In this document: piece by piece, positions 1 through 7,804 of the stretch
Position numbering within the stretch: the stretch's first letter is position 1
How the letters are laid out: every line of letters begins with the position of its first letter
Assembly (NCBI RefSeq): GCF_009862265.1
Contig: NZ_WWGX01000022.1
Location: 403,982 to 467,981 of the forward strand
From: Streptomyces sp. SID8352
GTDB taxonomy: Bacteria > Actinomycetota > Actinomycetes > Streptomycetales > Streptomycetaceae
Direction of reading: 5' to 3'
DNA length: 64,000 nt
The notes under the pieces: generated by a model
The model's database searches: none
Seen by the model: only the letters and a program-made list of their open reading frames with translations
What the model was told of the DNA's origin: nothing
Translations under genes and position numbers: made by a program

Positions 1-604
1 GCGCCGAGCCGGACGACTCGTGGCACAGGTTCGAGCAGTCCGGCAGGTTGTTGGTGCCCAGCTCGCGGGCGAAGAGCTGGTAGAGGAAGGCCGCCTCGTT
101 GCTGGTGCGCCCGGAGGTGTAGAAGAGGGCCTCGTCGGGGGAGGAGAGGGCGCCGAGCTCCTCGGCGACGATCCCGAAGGCACGCTCCCAGGTCACCGGC
201 TCGTAGTGCTCGCCGCCCTCCGGGAGGTACACCGGGTGGGTGAGCCGCCCCTGCTGGCCCAGCCAGTAGCCGCTGCGGGTCGCGAGGTCGGCCACGGGGT
301 GCGCGGCGAAGAACTCGGGGGTGACCCGGCGCAGGGTGGCCTCCTCGGCCACCGCCTTCGCGCCGTTCTCGCAGAACTCCGCCGTGTGCCGGTGCTCCGG
401 GTCGGGCCAGGCGCACCCCGGGCAGTCGAAACCGTTCTCCTGGTTGACGCTCAGCAGGGTCAGCGCGGTGCGCCGCACGCCCATCTGCCGCTGCGCGGCG
501 CGCAGGGTGTGGGCGACGGCGGGGATTCCCGCCGCCGCGTGCTTCGGTCCGGTGACCGTCGGCGCGTCCTGGACCGGATCACTCGCGGGCGGCTTCCTGG
601 CCAT
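1..604 (-). CDS. FdhF/YdeP-family molybdopterin oxidoreductase, N-terminal part
   Basis: The gene runs off the left edge of the window, so only about 201 N-terminal residues are present and the C-terminus is missing. The ATG at 604 gives a protein beginning MARKPPASDPVQDAPT. A cysteine pair (CPGCAWPDP, then a further Cys in FCENGAKAV) and the stretch TSGRTSNEAAFLYQLFARE are typical of the FdhF/YdeP branch of bis-MGD molybdoenzymes, which resemble formate dehydrogenase alpha subunits. Substrate cannot be told from this fragment; YdeP-like members are linked to acid or redox stress in other bacteria. It is divergent from polA across about 295 bp. Confidence 0.85.
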   Translation of the reverse strand, partial: MARKPPASDPVQDAPTVTGPKHAAAGIPAVAHTLRAAQRQMGVRRTALTLLSVNQENGFDCPGCAWPDPEHRHTAEFCENGAKAVAEEATLRRVTPEFFAAHPVADLATRSGYWLGQQGRLTHPVYLPEGGEHYEPVTWERAFGIVAEELGALSSPDEALFYTSGRTSNEAAFLYQLFARELGTNNLPDCSNLCHESSGSA

Positions 605-869
605 CGCGCACTCCCCTTCGCGTCCCGTGCGGGCCTCGTATCCGTCGTACGGGCCGTGTCAGCGATCCTCGCACGCCCCGCCGACATCCGGGCCCTCCGG
701 GACCGGGGGCCGGGGCCCTGCGGGGACACGGCAGAGGCGCGGCCGGCGCGGCGGGGCGCGGCGGGGCTGCGAAGAGGCTGCGCTGGGGCGGGCCGCCGGA
801 CCCGGAGGGGAGCGGCCGGGGAGCCCGGCGGCGCGGTCCGGCGGCGCGGCAGGGCGTGGGCGGGACCGG

Positions 870-892
870 GTGTCAGTGGTTCGTGGCAGGAT
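870..892 (+). promoter_or_regulatory. Predicted DNA-damage (RecA-NDp/PafBC-type) promoter of polA
   Basis: The sequence reads gTGTCAGTG, an 8-nt gap, then CAGGAT at 887-892. This fits the consensus tTGTCRGTG-N8-TAnnnT except for the first base and the first base of the -10 box. Seven nucleotides separate the -10 box from the GTG at 900, so transcription should start at or next to the start codon (leaderless). The same spacing is seen before uvrB, uvrC and ogt in this window. Confidence 0.6.
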
Positions 893-899
893 CGGGGGC

Positions 900-3626
900 G
901 TGGCAGAGACAGCATCGAAGAAGACCGACCAGACCCCCGGCGGCAGCCGCCCGCGCCTGATGCTCATGGACGGGCACTCGCTGGCGTACCGCGCGTTCTT
1001 CGCGCTGCCCGTGGAGAACTTCACCACCGCGACGGGCCAGCCGACCAACGCGATCTACGGTTTCGCGTCGATGCTGGCCAACACGCTGCGCGACGAGGCG
1101 CCCACGCACTTCGCGGTGGCCTTCGACGTCTCCCGCAGGACCTGGCGCTCCGAGGAGTTCACCGAGTACAAGGCGAACCGCTCCAAGACCCCGGACGAGT
1201 TCAAGGGCCAGGTGGAGCTGATCGGCGAGCTGCTCGACGTGATGCACGTGCCCCGGTTCGCCGTGGAGGGCTTCGAGGCCGACGACGTCATCGCCACCCT
1301 CGCCACCGAGGCCGAGGCCGAGGGCTTCGACGTGTTGATCGTCACCGGCGACCGGGACTCCTTCCAACTGGTCAGCGAGCACACCACGGTGCTCTACCCG
1401 ACCAAGGGCGTCTCCGAGCTGACCCGGTTCACCCCGGAGAAGGTCGTCGAGAAGTACGGACTGACCCCCGCCCAGTACCCCGACTTCGCCGCCCTGCGCG
1501 GCGACCCGTCCGACAACCTCCCGGGCATCCCCGGCGTCGGCCCGAAGACCGCCACCAAGTGGATCAACGAGTTCGGCTCCTTCGCCGAGCTGGTCGAGCG
1601 CGCCGACGAGATCAAGGGCAAGGCCGGGCAGAACCTCCGCGACCACCTGGAGTCCGTCAAGCTCAACCGCCGGCTCACCGAGCTGGAGCGCCGGGTGGAG
1701 CTGCCCCGGCGGGTCACCGAGCTGGAGCGCCCCGCGTACGACCGCAAGGGCGTCGCGATGATCCTGGACACCCTGGAGATCCGCAATCCCTCCCTGCGCG
1801 AGCGGCTGTTCGCCGTCGACCCCGGCTCCGAGGAGGCCGAGGCCGCACCGGTCGTCACGGACGGCGTGGAGCTGGACGGCACCGTGCTGGCCACCGGCGA
1901 GCTGGCCGGCTGGCTCGCCGGGCGCGGAGCCGGGCCGCTCGGCGTCGCCACCGTCGCGACCTGGGCGCTCGGCACCGGCTCGGTCGCCGAGGTGGCGCTG
2001 GCCGCGGCCGACGGCACCGCCGCGTGGTTCGACCCGGCCCAGCTGGACGAGGCGGACGAGACGGCGTTCGCGGGCTGGCTGGCCGACGCCTCCCGGCCCA
2101 AGGTCCTCCACAACGCCAAGGGCGCCATGCGGGTCTTCGCCGAGCACGGCTGGTCGGTCGAGGGCGTCTCCATGGACACCGCGCTCGCCGCCTACCTCGT
2201 GAAGCCGGGCCGCCGCTCCTTCGACCTGGACGCGCTCTCCCTGGAGTACCTGCACCGCGAACTGGCCCCGGCCGCCGCGGCCGACGGCCAGCTCGCCTTC
2301 GGCACGGACGAGGGCGCCGAGGCCGAGGCGCTGATGGTGCAGGCCCGCGCCGTCCTCGATCTGGGCGAGGCGTTCGGGGACCGGCTGGCCGAGGTCGGCG
2401 CCGCCGACCTGCTGCGCGACGTGGAGCTGCCGACCTCCGCCCTGCTGGCCCGCATGGAGCGGCACGGCATCGCGGCCGACCCGGAGCACCTCCGGGCCAT
2501 GGAGCAGATGTTCGCGGGCGCGGTGCAGCAGGCGGTGAAGGAGGCGCACGCGGCGGCCGGCCGCGAGTTCAACCTCGGCTCGCCCAAGCAGCTCCAGGAG
2601 GTCCTCTTCGGCGAGCTGAACCTGCCCAAGACCAAGAAGACCAAGACCGGTTACACCACCGACGCCGACGCGCTCGCCTGGCTGGCCACCCAGACGGAGA
2701 ACGAGCTGCCGGTGATCATGCTCCGCCACCGGGAGCAGGCCAAGCTGCGCGTCACCGTCGAGGGCCTGATCAAGACGGTCGCCGCGGACGGCCGTATCCA
2801 CACGACCTTCAACCAGACGGTCGCGGCCACCGGCCGGCTCTCCTCCACCGACCCGAACCTGCAGAACATCCCGGTCCGCACCGACGAGGGCCGGGCGATC
2901 CGGCGCGGCTTCGTCGTCGGCGAGGGGTTCGAGTCCCTGATGACGGCCGACTACAGCCAGATCGAGCTGCGGGTGATGGCCCACCTCTCCGAGGACGCGG
3001 GCCTGATCGAGGCGTTCACCTCCGGCGAGGACCTGCACACCACGGCCGCCGCACAGGTGTTCTCCGTGGAGCGGTCCGCGGTCGACGCGGAGATGCGGCG
3101 CAAGATCAAGGCCATGTCGTACGGGCTGGCCTACGGGCTGTCGGCCTTCGGTCTCTCCCAGCAGCTCAACATCGAGGCGGCCGAGGCCCGCGGGCTCATG
3201 GACGCCTACTTCGAGCGGTTCGGCGGCGTACGGGACTATCTCCACCGGGTGGTGGAGGAGGCGCGGGCGACGGGCTACACGGCGACGCTGTTCGGCCGCC
3301 GCCGGTATCTTCCCGACCTCAACAGCGACAACCGCCAGCGCCGGGAGGCGGCCGAGCGGATGGCGCTCAACGCCCCGATCCAGGGCACGGCGGCCGACAT
3401 CGTCAAGATCGCCATGCTCCGGGTGGACCGGGCGCTGCGCGAGGCCGGGCTCACCTCCCGGATGCTGCTCCAGGTGCACGACGAAATCGTCCTGGAGATC
3501 GCCCCCGGGGAGAGCGCCGCGGTGGAGGAGATCATCCGCCGGGAGATGTCGACGGCGGTGGACCTGCGGGTGCCGCTGGGCGTCTCGGTCGGCTCGGGCC
3601 CGGACTGGGAGTCGGCGGCCCACTGA
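900..3626 (+). CDS. polA: DNA polymerase I
   Basis: A 908-residue family A polymerase for Okazaki fragment processing and repair synthesis. The N-terminal 5'-nuclease is intact: DGHSLAYRAFF near residue 24, EGFEADDVIA, TGDRDSFQL and the helix-hairpin GIPGVGPKTA. The polymerase domain has motif A (DYSQIELR, about 684), motif B (KIKAMSYGLAYG, about 733) and motif C (VHDE, about 859). The middle 3'-5' exonuclease domain lacks the acidic catalytic residues (LGVATVATW where DTET is expected, NAKGA where NLKYD is expected), so proofreading is predicted to be absent. The GTG at 900 was chosen because the protein then matches the family length and because a promoter ends 7 nt upstream; in-frame codons further upstream lie in non-coding sequence. 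Confidence 0.97.
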   Translation: MAETASKKTDQTPGGSRPRLMLMDGHSLAYRAFFALPVENFTTATGQPTNAIYGFASMLANTLRDEAPTHFAVAFDVSRRTWRSEEFTEYKANRSKTPDEFKGQVELIGELLDVMHVPRFAVEGFEADDVIATLATEAEAEGFDVLIVTGDRDSFQLVSEHTTVLYPTKGVSELTRFTPEKVVEKYGLTPAQYPDFAALRGDPSDNLPGIPGVGPKTATKWINEFGSFAELVERADEIKGKAGQNLRDHLESVKLNRRLTELERRVELPRRVTELERPAYDRKGVAMILDTLEIRNPSLRERLFAVDPGSEEAEAAPVVTDGVELDGTVLATGELAGWLAGRGAGPLGVATVATWALGTGSVAEVALAAADGTAAWFDPAQLDEADETAFAGWLADASRPKVLHNAKGAMRVFAEHGWSVEGVSMDTALAAYLVKPGRRSFDLDALSLEYLHRELAPAAAADGQLAFGTDEGAEAEALMVQARAVLDLGEAFGDRLAEVGAADLLRDVELPTSALLARMERHGIAADPEHLRAMEQMFAGAVQQAVKEAHAAAGREFNLGSPKQLQEVLFGELNLPKTKKTKTGYTTDADALAWLATQTENELPVIMLRHREQAKLRVTVEGLIKTVAADGRIHTTFNQTVAATGRLSSTDPNLQNIPVRTDEGRAIRRGFVVGEGFESLMTADYSQIELRVMAHLSEDAGLIEAFTSGEDLHTTAAAQVFSVERSAVDAEMRRKIKAMSYGLAYGLSAFGLSQQLNIEAAEARGLMDAYFERFGGVRDYLHRVVEEARATGYTATLFGRRRYLPDLNSDNRQRREAAERMALNAPIQGTAADIVKIAMLRVDRALREAGLTSRMLLQVHDEIVLEIAPGESAAVEEIIRREMSTAVDLRVPLGVSVGSGPDWESAAH

Positions 3627-3944
3627 CGGCGGACGTGTCCCGGCCCCGCGCCGGAGGTCCTCCGCCCAGTCCGACCGCCCCCTGCGCGGGGGCGCCCGGC
3701 CGGGGTCGACGCGCGGCAGCGCCGCTCCCGGGGCCGGGTTCCGTGCCCGGGCGCTCACCGTACGGGCGCCCCTGTACGGGCGGCCCCGCGCGGACGGCAC
3801 CGGTTCCGACGGTCCCGCGCGGACGGCTCCGGGGCGTGGGCCCGGCCGCCCGTCCCGGGGCGGGTGTCGCGGCGGGGACGGGCCGGGAGGCGCGTCACTC
3901 AGGTGGGGGCCGTGGGAAGGACGGCCGGAGAGGGGGCCGTGAGG

Positions 3945-4295
3945 ATGGCGGGCATGGGTATACGCATGCTCCACCACCGGACGAACCCGGCACGGGCAGG
4001 CACACAGCGACCCGCCCGGGTGCTCCTCCCACCGGCTCCGGTCCTCGCCCCCGACGCGAGCACCCTCCGCGTCCCCACCACCCTCCTGGACACCCCCCGC
4101 CGCACGGCGGCCGTTCTGCGGCGGCGGCTCGCCCGCAGTGTTCCGGCGGCCGTCGTCCCGCGTGAACCCCCTGCCCCGAGGTCCGGGAGCGGGCCGGTCC
4201 GGGGCGGTCTGGCCGGCGTCCTCGCCCTGGTGCCGCGCCTGCGGTCCGACCGCCGCGGCCGGGGCCTGTCCGACGATTGCCGTCGTCGCCCGTAG
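3945..4295 (+). CDS. Possible small basic protein of unknown function
   Basis: A weak candidate of up to 116 residues starting MAGMGIRMLHHRTN, with alternative ATGs at 3954 and 3966. The segment from about 3966 to 4180 has G/C-rich third positions as in real genes here, and a purine-rich stretch (gagaggggg) precedes the first ATG. The product is rich in Arg, Pro and Ala, and no domain was recognised. The C-terminal half looks less gene-like. It may be a short real gene of about 70-80 residues or chance in GC-rich spacer. Confidence 0.3.
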   Translation: MAGMGIRMLHHRTNPARAGTQRPARVLLPPAPVLAPDASTLRVPTTLLDTPRRTAAVLRRRLARSVPAAVVPREPPAPRSGSGPVRGGLAGVLALVPRLRSDRRGRGLSDDCRRRP

Positions 4296-4471
4296 GGCGG
4301 CCGCGCGGTGTCAGGTGCGCGCTGTCGGCGCGCCTGCCCCGGGCCTTCGCATGCGGACGTACTCGGTGCCGGGGGTGGTGCGGCGGGAGTGCGCGCACGG
4401 CGTCGTGAGGGGGACGGGAATGGTCGGACATGCCTGAGACCCCTTCTCCGGAGCGTGCCTTCGGGCGTTGC

Positions 4472-4505
4472 CGTCCGGGGCACCTCCGCGGAGGTGCCCC
4501 GGACG
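4472..4505. terminator. Perfect 34-bp palindrome, likely bidirectional terminator
   Basis: Two 17-nt arms are exactly complementary with no unpaired base between them (CGTCCGGGGCACCTCCG and its reverse complement). It lies about 107 bp beyond the end of the minus-strand DUF4184 gene and downstream of polA on the plus strand. No T-tract follows, which is common for Streptomyces terminators. A dimeric protein site is an alternative. Confidence 0.55.
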
Positions 4506-4611
4506 TCGGCACACCGCACCGGTGCGCCGCCACCGTGGGAGGTCACGCGCCGGACGCCTTCCGGCCCGGCCTCGGCCGGGCGAGGGGCCGAGGACGGGAC
4601 CCGGCGCCGTC

Positions 4612-5586
4612 TCAGCGCGTCACCCGCCGCCCCCGCGAGGCGTCCGGGCCCGCGCCCGTTCCCGTGTCGCCGTCCGTCCTCGTGCCCGGACCGGCGTCCG
4701 CCCCCGTGCCGCCGTCCGCTCCCCCGCACGGGCCCGCGCCCGCCCCCGCGTCGCCGTCCGCTTCCGGTCCCGCCGTACCGCCGGGTGCCCGGACCGGGCG
4801 CCACGTCCTGGCCGCCATCGCGTACAGCGGCAGGGCGAGCAGCAGCCCCGCCCCGGCGCCGAAGCACACCGTCGGGATCAGCTCCCACGGTTTCGCGACC
4901 GCTCCCCAGTACGCCCACCACCGCACCGCCCGCACCACCGCACCGGTCGCCGCGCAGCCGCCGAACAGGGCCAGGGCCCACCAACGGTCCCGCGCCGACA
5001 GCGAAGGCACGGCCGGCCGGGGGAGGTCCGGCATCCCCCGCAGCGCCCGGAGCAGGAACAGCGCGATCACCACCGCCGCCACCGCCGAACCGCCGTACTG
5101 GAGGTACCAGTAGAGCGGCGACCCCGCGAACTCCCGCTCCAGGACCGGGAACATCCGCGCGCCCCACCGGCTGTGATGCGTGAAGGCGTCCCACACCACA
5201 TGGGTGAGCGCGCCGAGCACCGCCGAGGCGTACCACCGGGCCACCAGGGACGGCCGGGGCCGCGCCCGGGGCGCCCCGCAGCGCAGCAGCGCGGCCGGCC
5301 GCCCCTGACGGCCCGCCGGAAGCAGGGCCACCAGCGGCTCACGCACCGTCAGCCACAGCCCCACCAGCGTCCAGGCGACGAGCACGTCCAGGGTCAGGAC
5401 GCCCGGGAAGGAGTGCGTGACCCGCCCGAACTCCATCGCCCCGGGGACCAGACTCGCCGCGTAGTAGGTCATGTCGGGCGCGAACGAACCCGCCACGAGG
5501 ACCGACGGCACCAGCCGTCCCCGCCCGGTCCCGTCCCCGCGCACGGCGGGCAGGACGGCGGCGGCATGGCTTGCGGTGAACGGCAA
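4612..5586 (-). CDS. DUF4184 family integral membrane protein
   Basis: A 324-residue protein with the DUF4184 opening PFTASHAAAVLP, the internal histidine clusters GRVTHSFPG and LTHVVWDAFTHHS, and about five hydrophobic spans. Histidine spacing recalls metal-dependent membrane hydrolases, but the family has no assigned reaction. The start was set at the TTG at 5586, because family members begin with this P-F-T motif and a GAGGAG ribosome-binding site lies 5-6 nt upstream. Upstream in-frame codons give an unrelated leader. The last 60 residues are a Gly/Ala/Asp-rich low-complexity tail. Confidence 0.8.
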   Translation of the reverse strand: MPFTASHAAAVLPAVRGDGTGRGRLVPSVLVAGSFAPDMTYYAASLVPGAMEFGRVTHSFPGVLTLDVLVAWTLVGLWLTVREPLVALLPAGRQGRPAALLRCGAPRARPRPSLVARWYASAVLGALTHVVWDAFTHHSRWGARMFPVLEREFAGSPLYWYLQYGGSAVAAVVIALFLLRALRGMPDLPRPAVPSLSARDRWWALALFGGCAATGAVVRAVRWWAYWGAVAKPWELIPTVCFGAGAGLLLALPLYAMAARTWRPVRAPGGTAGPEADGDAGAGAGPCGGADGGTGADAGPGTRTDGDTGTGAGPDASRGRRVTR

Positions 5587-5853
5587 CGGAGCTCCTCGCG
5601 TGGTCAATCGGTGAAAATCGGGCGGGTACCGGTGCCCGCTCACAGCAAGGTGCCGTAGGGTCGCCAGCGGCACCGTACCGGTCGAACAGACGATCAACGC
5701 CCGGGGAGGGATTCGGTGCGTCCCCCGAGCGCTCGTCCGTCACCGCGGGGCGAGTGCCGGCGTACCGCCCCGACCGGGCGGGCACGACAGCGGAAGACGA
5801 CGGGCACGGACGGACGACGACGCGCACGAGCGTTCAGGGGAGGGGTTCACTCT

Positions 5854-7794
5854 ATGGCGGCGCACTTCGACAGGAGACTCCGCAAGGCGGCGGTCACCAC
5901 CACCGTGGCGGCACTCGCCGTCGCGGCCCTGTCCGCCTCCCAGGCTCCCGACGTGACGGTCGACGCCCAGGGCAGACGGACCTCGTCGGACAGCGCCACC
6001 GCGTCCGACGCGCCCCCCGCCGACCAGAGCGCCACCGGCAACTCGCCGTACCACACCGACCTTCCGCCGCTGAACAGCCCGAGTCCCGCGCCGTCCCCCA
6101 CCATCGGCGGCACGCCCGTCGTCCAGGGCCCCGCCGAGGAGGGCATCCCCGCCACCGTCCTCGACGCCTACCGCAGGGCCGAGGCCGAACTGCGCCGCAC
6201 CAAGCCCGGCTGCAACCTGCCCTGGCAACTCCTGGCCGCCATCGGCAAGGTGGAGTCGGGCCACGCCCGGGGCGGACGGGTCGGCGCCGACGGCACCACC
6301 ACCAGCCCCATCATCGGCCCCCAGCTCGACGGCAACGGCTTCGCGCTCATCAAGGACACCGACAACGGTCTGTACGACGGCAACAGCGCCTACGACAACG
6401 CCGTCGGCCCCATGCAGTTCATCCCGTCCACCTGGGCGTGGGCGGGCCGCGACGGCAACGGCGACGGACGCGCGGACCCGAACAACGTCTACGACGCGGC
6501 CCTCTCGGCCGGCGGCTACCTCTGCCGCAACGGCTGGGACCTCGACGTTCCGGCCCACCTCAAGCGCGCGATCCTCAGCTACAACAACTCGCAGGACTAC
6601 CTGCACACCGTCCTGTCCTGGCTGGACTACTACCGCAGGGGAAGCCACTCGGTCCCGGACGGCACCGGCACACTGCCCGTGGGCCGCAGCGACGACCCGT
6701 CCCCGGTGGTCCCGCCGTCGATCCCGCCCGGCGGCCCCACCGGTCCCGGCACGCCCTCGCCCGGCACGGGCACCGGCACGCCCACCGAGCCCACCGAGCC
6801 GACCGAGCCGACCGACCCGACGAAGCCGACCGACCCGACGAAGCCGACCGAACCGGGCAAGCCCGCCGAGCCCAAGCCGCCCGCGCCGACGCCGCCCCCG
6901 CCCGGCACGAAGCCGACGCCCACCGACACGGTGGACCACCTGGAGAAGACCGGCACCGAGCCGCTCACCGCGACCGCCGGGGAGACCTTCGCCCAGCGGG
7001 CCGCCGCCCGCGCGGAGACCGACGAGGGCAGGGGCGTCGCCAAGGTCCGGGTCCGCTTCACCATCCGGGGCGACACCGACACCGTCTTCACCGGCGGGGA
7101 ACGCGTCGCCACCGTCCTCACCGACCGCTCCGGCGTGGCCACCGCCCCCGCCCTGGTCGCGGGCGAGCGGACCGGCGCGTTCACCGTCCGCGCCACCGTC
7201 GTCGGCCGCGCCGTCCCCGGCCTCGGCTACCGGGCCACCGTCACCGAGCGCGTCGCCGACGCCCTCGCCCGCACCGGCGACGGCACCGCCCCGGTCTGCG
7301 CGGCCGGCGGCACCTTCGCGGACCCGATCGGGGTCAGGGCAACCCTCAAGGGCGCCGCCGCGAGCGGGGTCGCCGTCACCGCCACCCTGGTGCGGTCGGC
7401 GACCGACCCGGCCGAGAACGACAAGGGCCCCTACTTCGAGGGTGCCGACGGCGAACCCGTCCGCACCCTCACCCGACTCACCGACGCCAAGGGGCTGCTG
7501 ACGCTGCCACGGCTGCACGCGGACGACACGGCCGGCGCCTACGTGCTGCGGCTGACCGCCCCGGGCGGCGCCACGCTCAACATCGGGCTCACCGTGACCC
7601 CCGCCGAGGAGGCCGAACCGTCCCCGAGCCCGTCCACGCCGTCCGGGGAGCCCTCGGCCGGGACCTCGCCGAGCCCCTCCGCCACGGCGCCCGCCGCCAC
7701 CCCGTCCGGATCCGCCACCCCGTCGGGATCCGGGTCCGCGTCGGCGTCCGGCACCCCGTCCACCGGTTCGCCCTCGCCCGGCGCCGCGAAGTAG
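5854..7794 (+). CDS. Secreted lytic transglycosylase with C-terminal repeat and Ig-like region
   Basis: A 646-residue exported muramidase-like enzyme. A signal peptide spans about residues 1-30 (RRLRKAAVTTTVAALAVAALSA). The SLT catalytic core covers about 105-265, with the presumed catalytic Glu at 134 (GKVESGH) and the family motifs AVGPMQFIPSTW and AILSYNNSQDYLHTVL. A Pro/Thr/Glu/Lys linker at about 300-365 is built from TEP and TDPTKP repeats. Two Ig-like or invasin-like stretches follow (about 370-590), and the tail is Ser/Pro/Thr-rich. It probably cuts peptidoglycan during growth or sporulation. The ATG was chosen for the AGGGGAGGGG ribosome-binding site. It meets hrpB tail to tail with a 10-bp gap. 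Confidence 0.9.
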   Translation: MAAHFDRRLRKAAVTTTVAALAVAALSASQAPDVTVDAQGRRTSSDSATASDAPPADQSATGNSPYHTDLPPLNSPSPAPSPTIGGTPVVQGPAEEGIPATVLDAYRRAEAELRRTKPGCNLPWQLLAAIGKVESGHARGGRVGADGTTTSPIIGPQLDGNGFALIKDTDNGLYDGNSAYDNAVGPMQFIPSTWAWAGRDGNGDGRADPNNVYDAALSAGGYLCRNGWDLDVPAHLKRAILSYNNSQDYLHTVLSWLDYYRRGSHSVPDGTGTLPVGRSDDPSPVVPPSIPPGGPTGPGTPSPGTGTGTPTEPTEPTEPTDPTKPTDPTKPTEPGKPAEPKPPAPTPPPPGTKPTPTDTVDHLEKTGTEPLTATAGETFAQRAAARAETDEGRGVAKVRVRFTIRGDTDTVFTGGERVATVLTDRSGVATAPALVAGERTGAFTVRATVVGRAVPGLGYRATVTERVADALARTGDGTAPVCAAGGTFADPIGVRATLKGAAASGVAVTATLVRSATDPAENDKGPYFEGADGEPVRTLTRLTDAKGLLTLPRLHADDTAGAYVLRLTAPGGATLNIGLTVTPAEEAEPSPSPSTPSGEPSAGTSPSPSATAPAATPSGSATPSGSGSASASGTPSTGSPSPGAAK

Positions 7795-7804
7795 CCCCCG
7801 TCCG

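Larger units (their letters stand above)
3627..4611. other. Long spacer between polA and the DUF4184 gene
   Basis: About 985 bp between convergent genes. Apart from the weak small reading frame at 3945-4295 and the palindrome at 4472-4505, it holds only GC-rich low-complexity sequence. No recognisable gene, RNA gene or mobile element was seen. Confidence 0.6.

Noticed and set aside
873..3977. Long antisense reading frame opposite polA, and similar long antisense frames opposite uvrA, hrpB and pgi
   Set aside because: They mirror the third-position bias of the real genes, have no recognisable domains and lack credible starts.
5697..5853. c-di-AMP (ydaO) riboswitch before the lytic transglycosylase gene
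   Set aside because: Such switches often precede cell-wall hydrolase genes in Streptomyces, but none of the conserved segments is present here.
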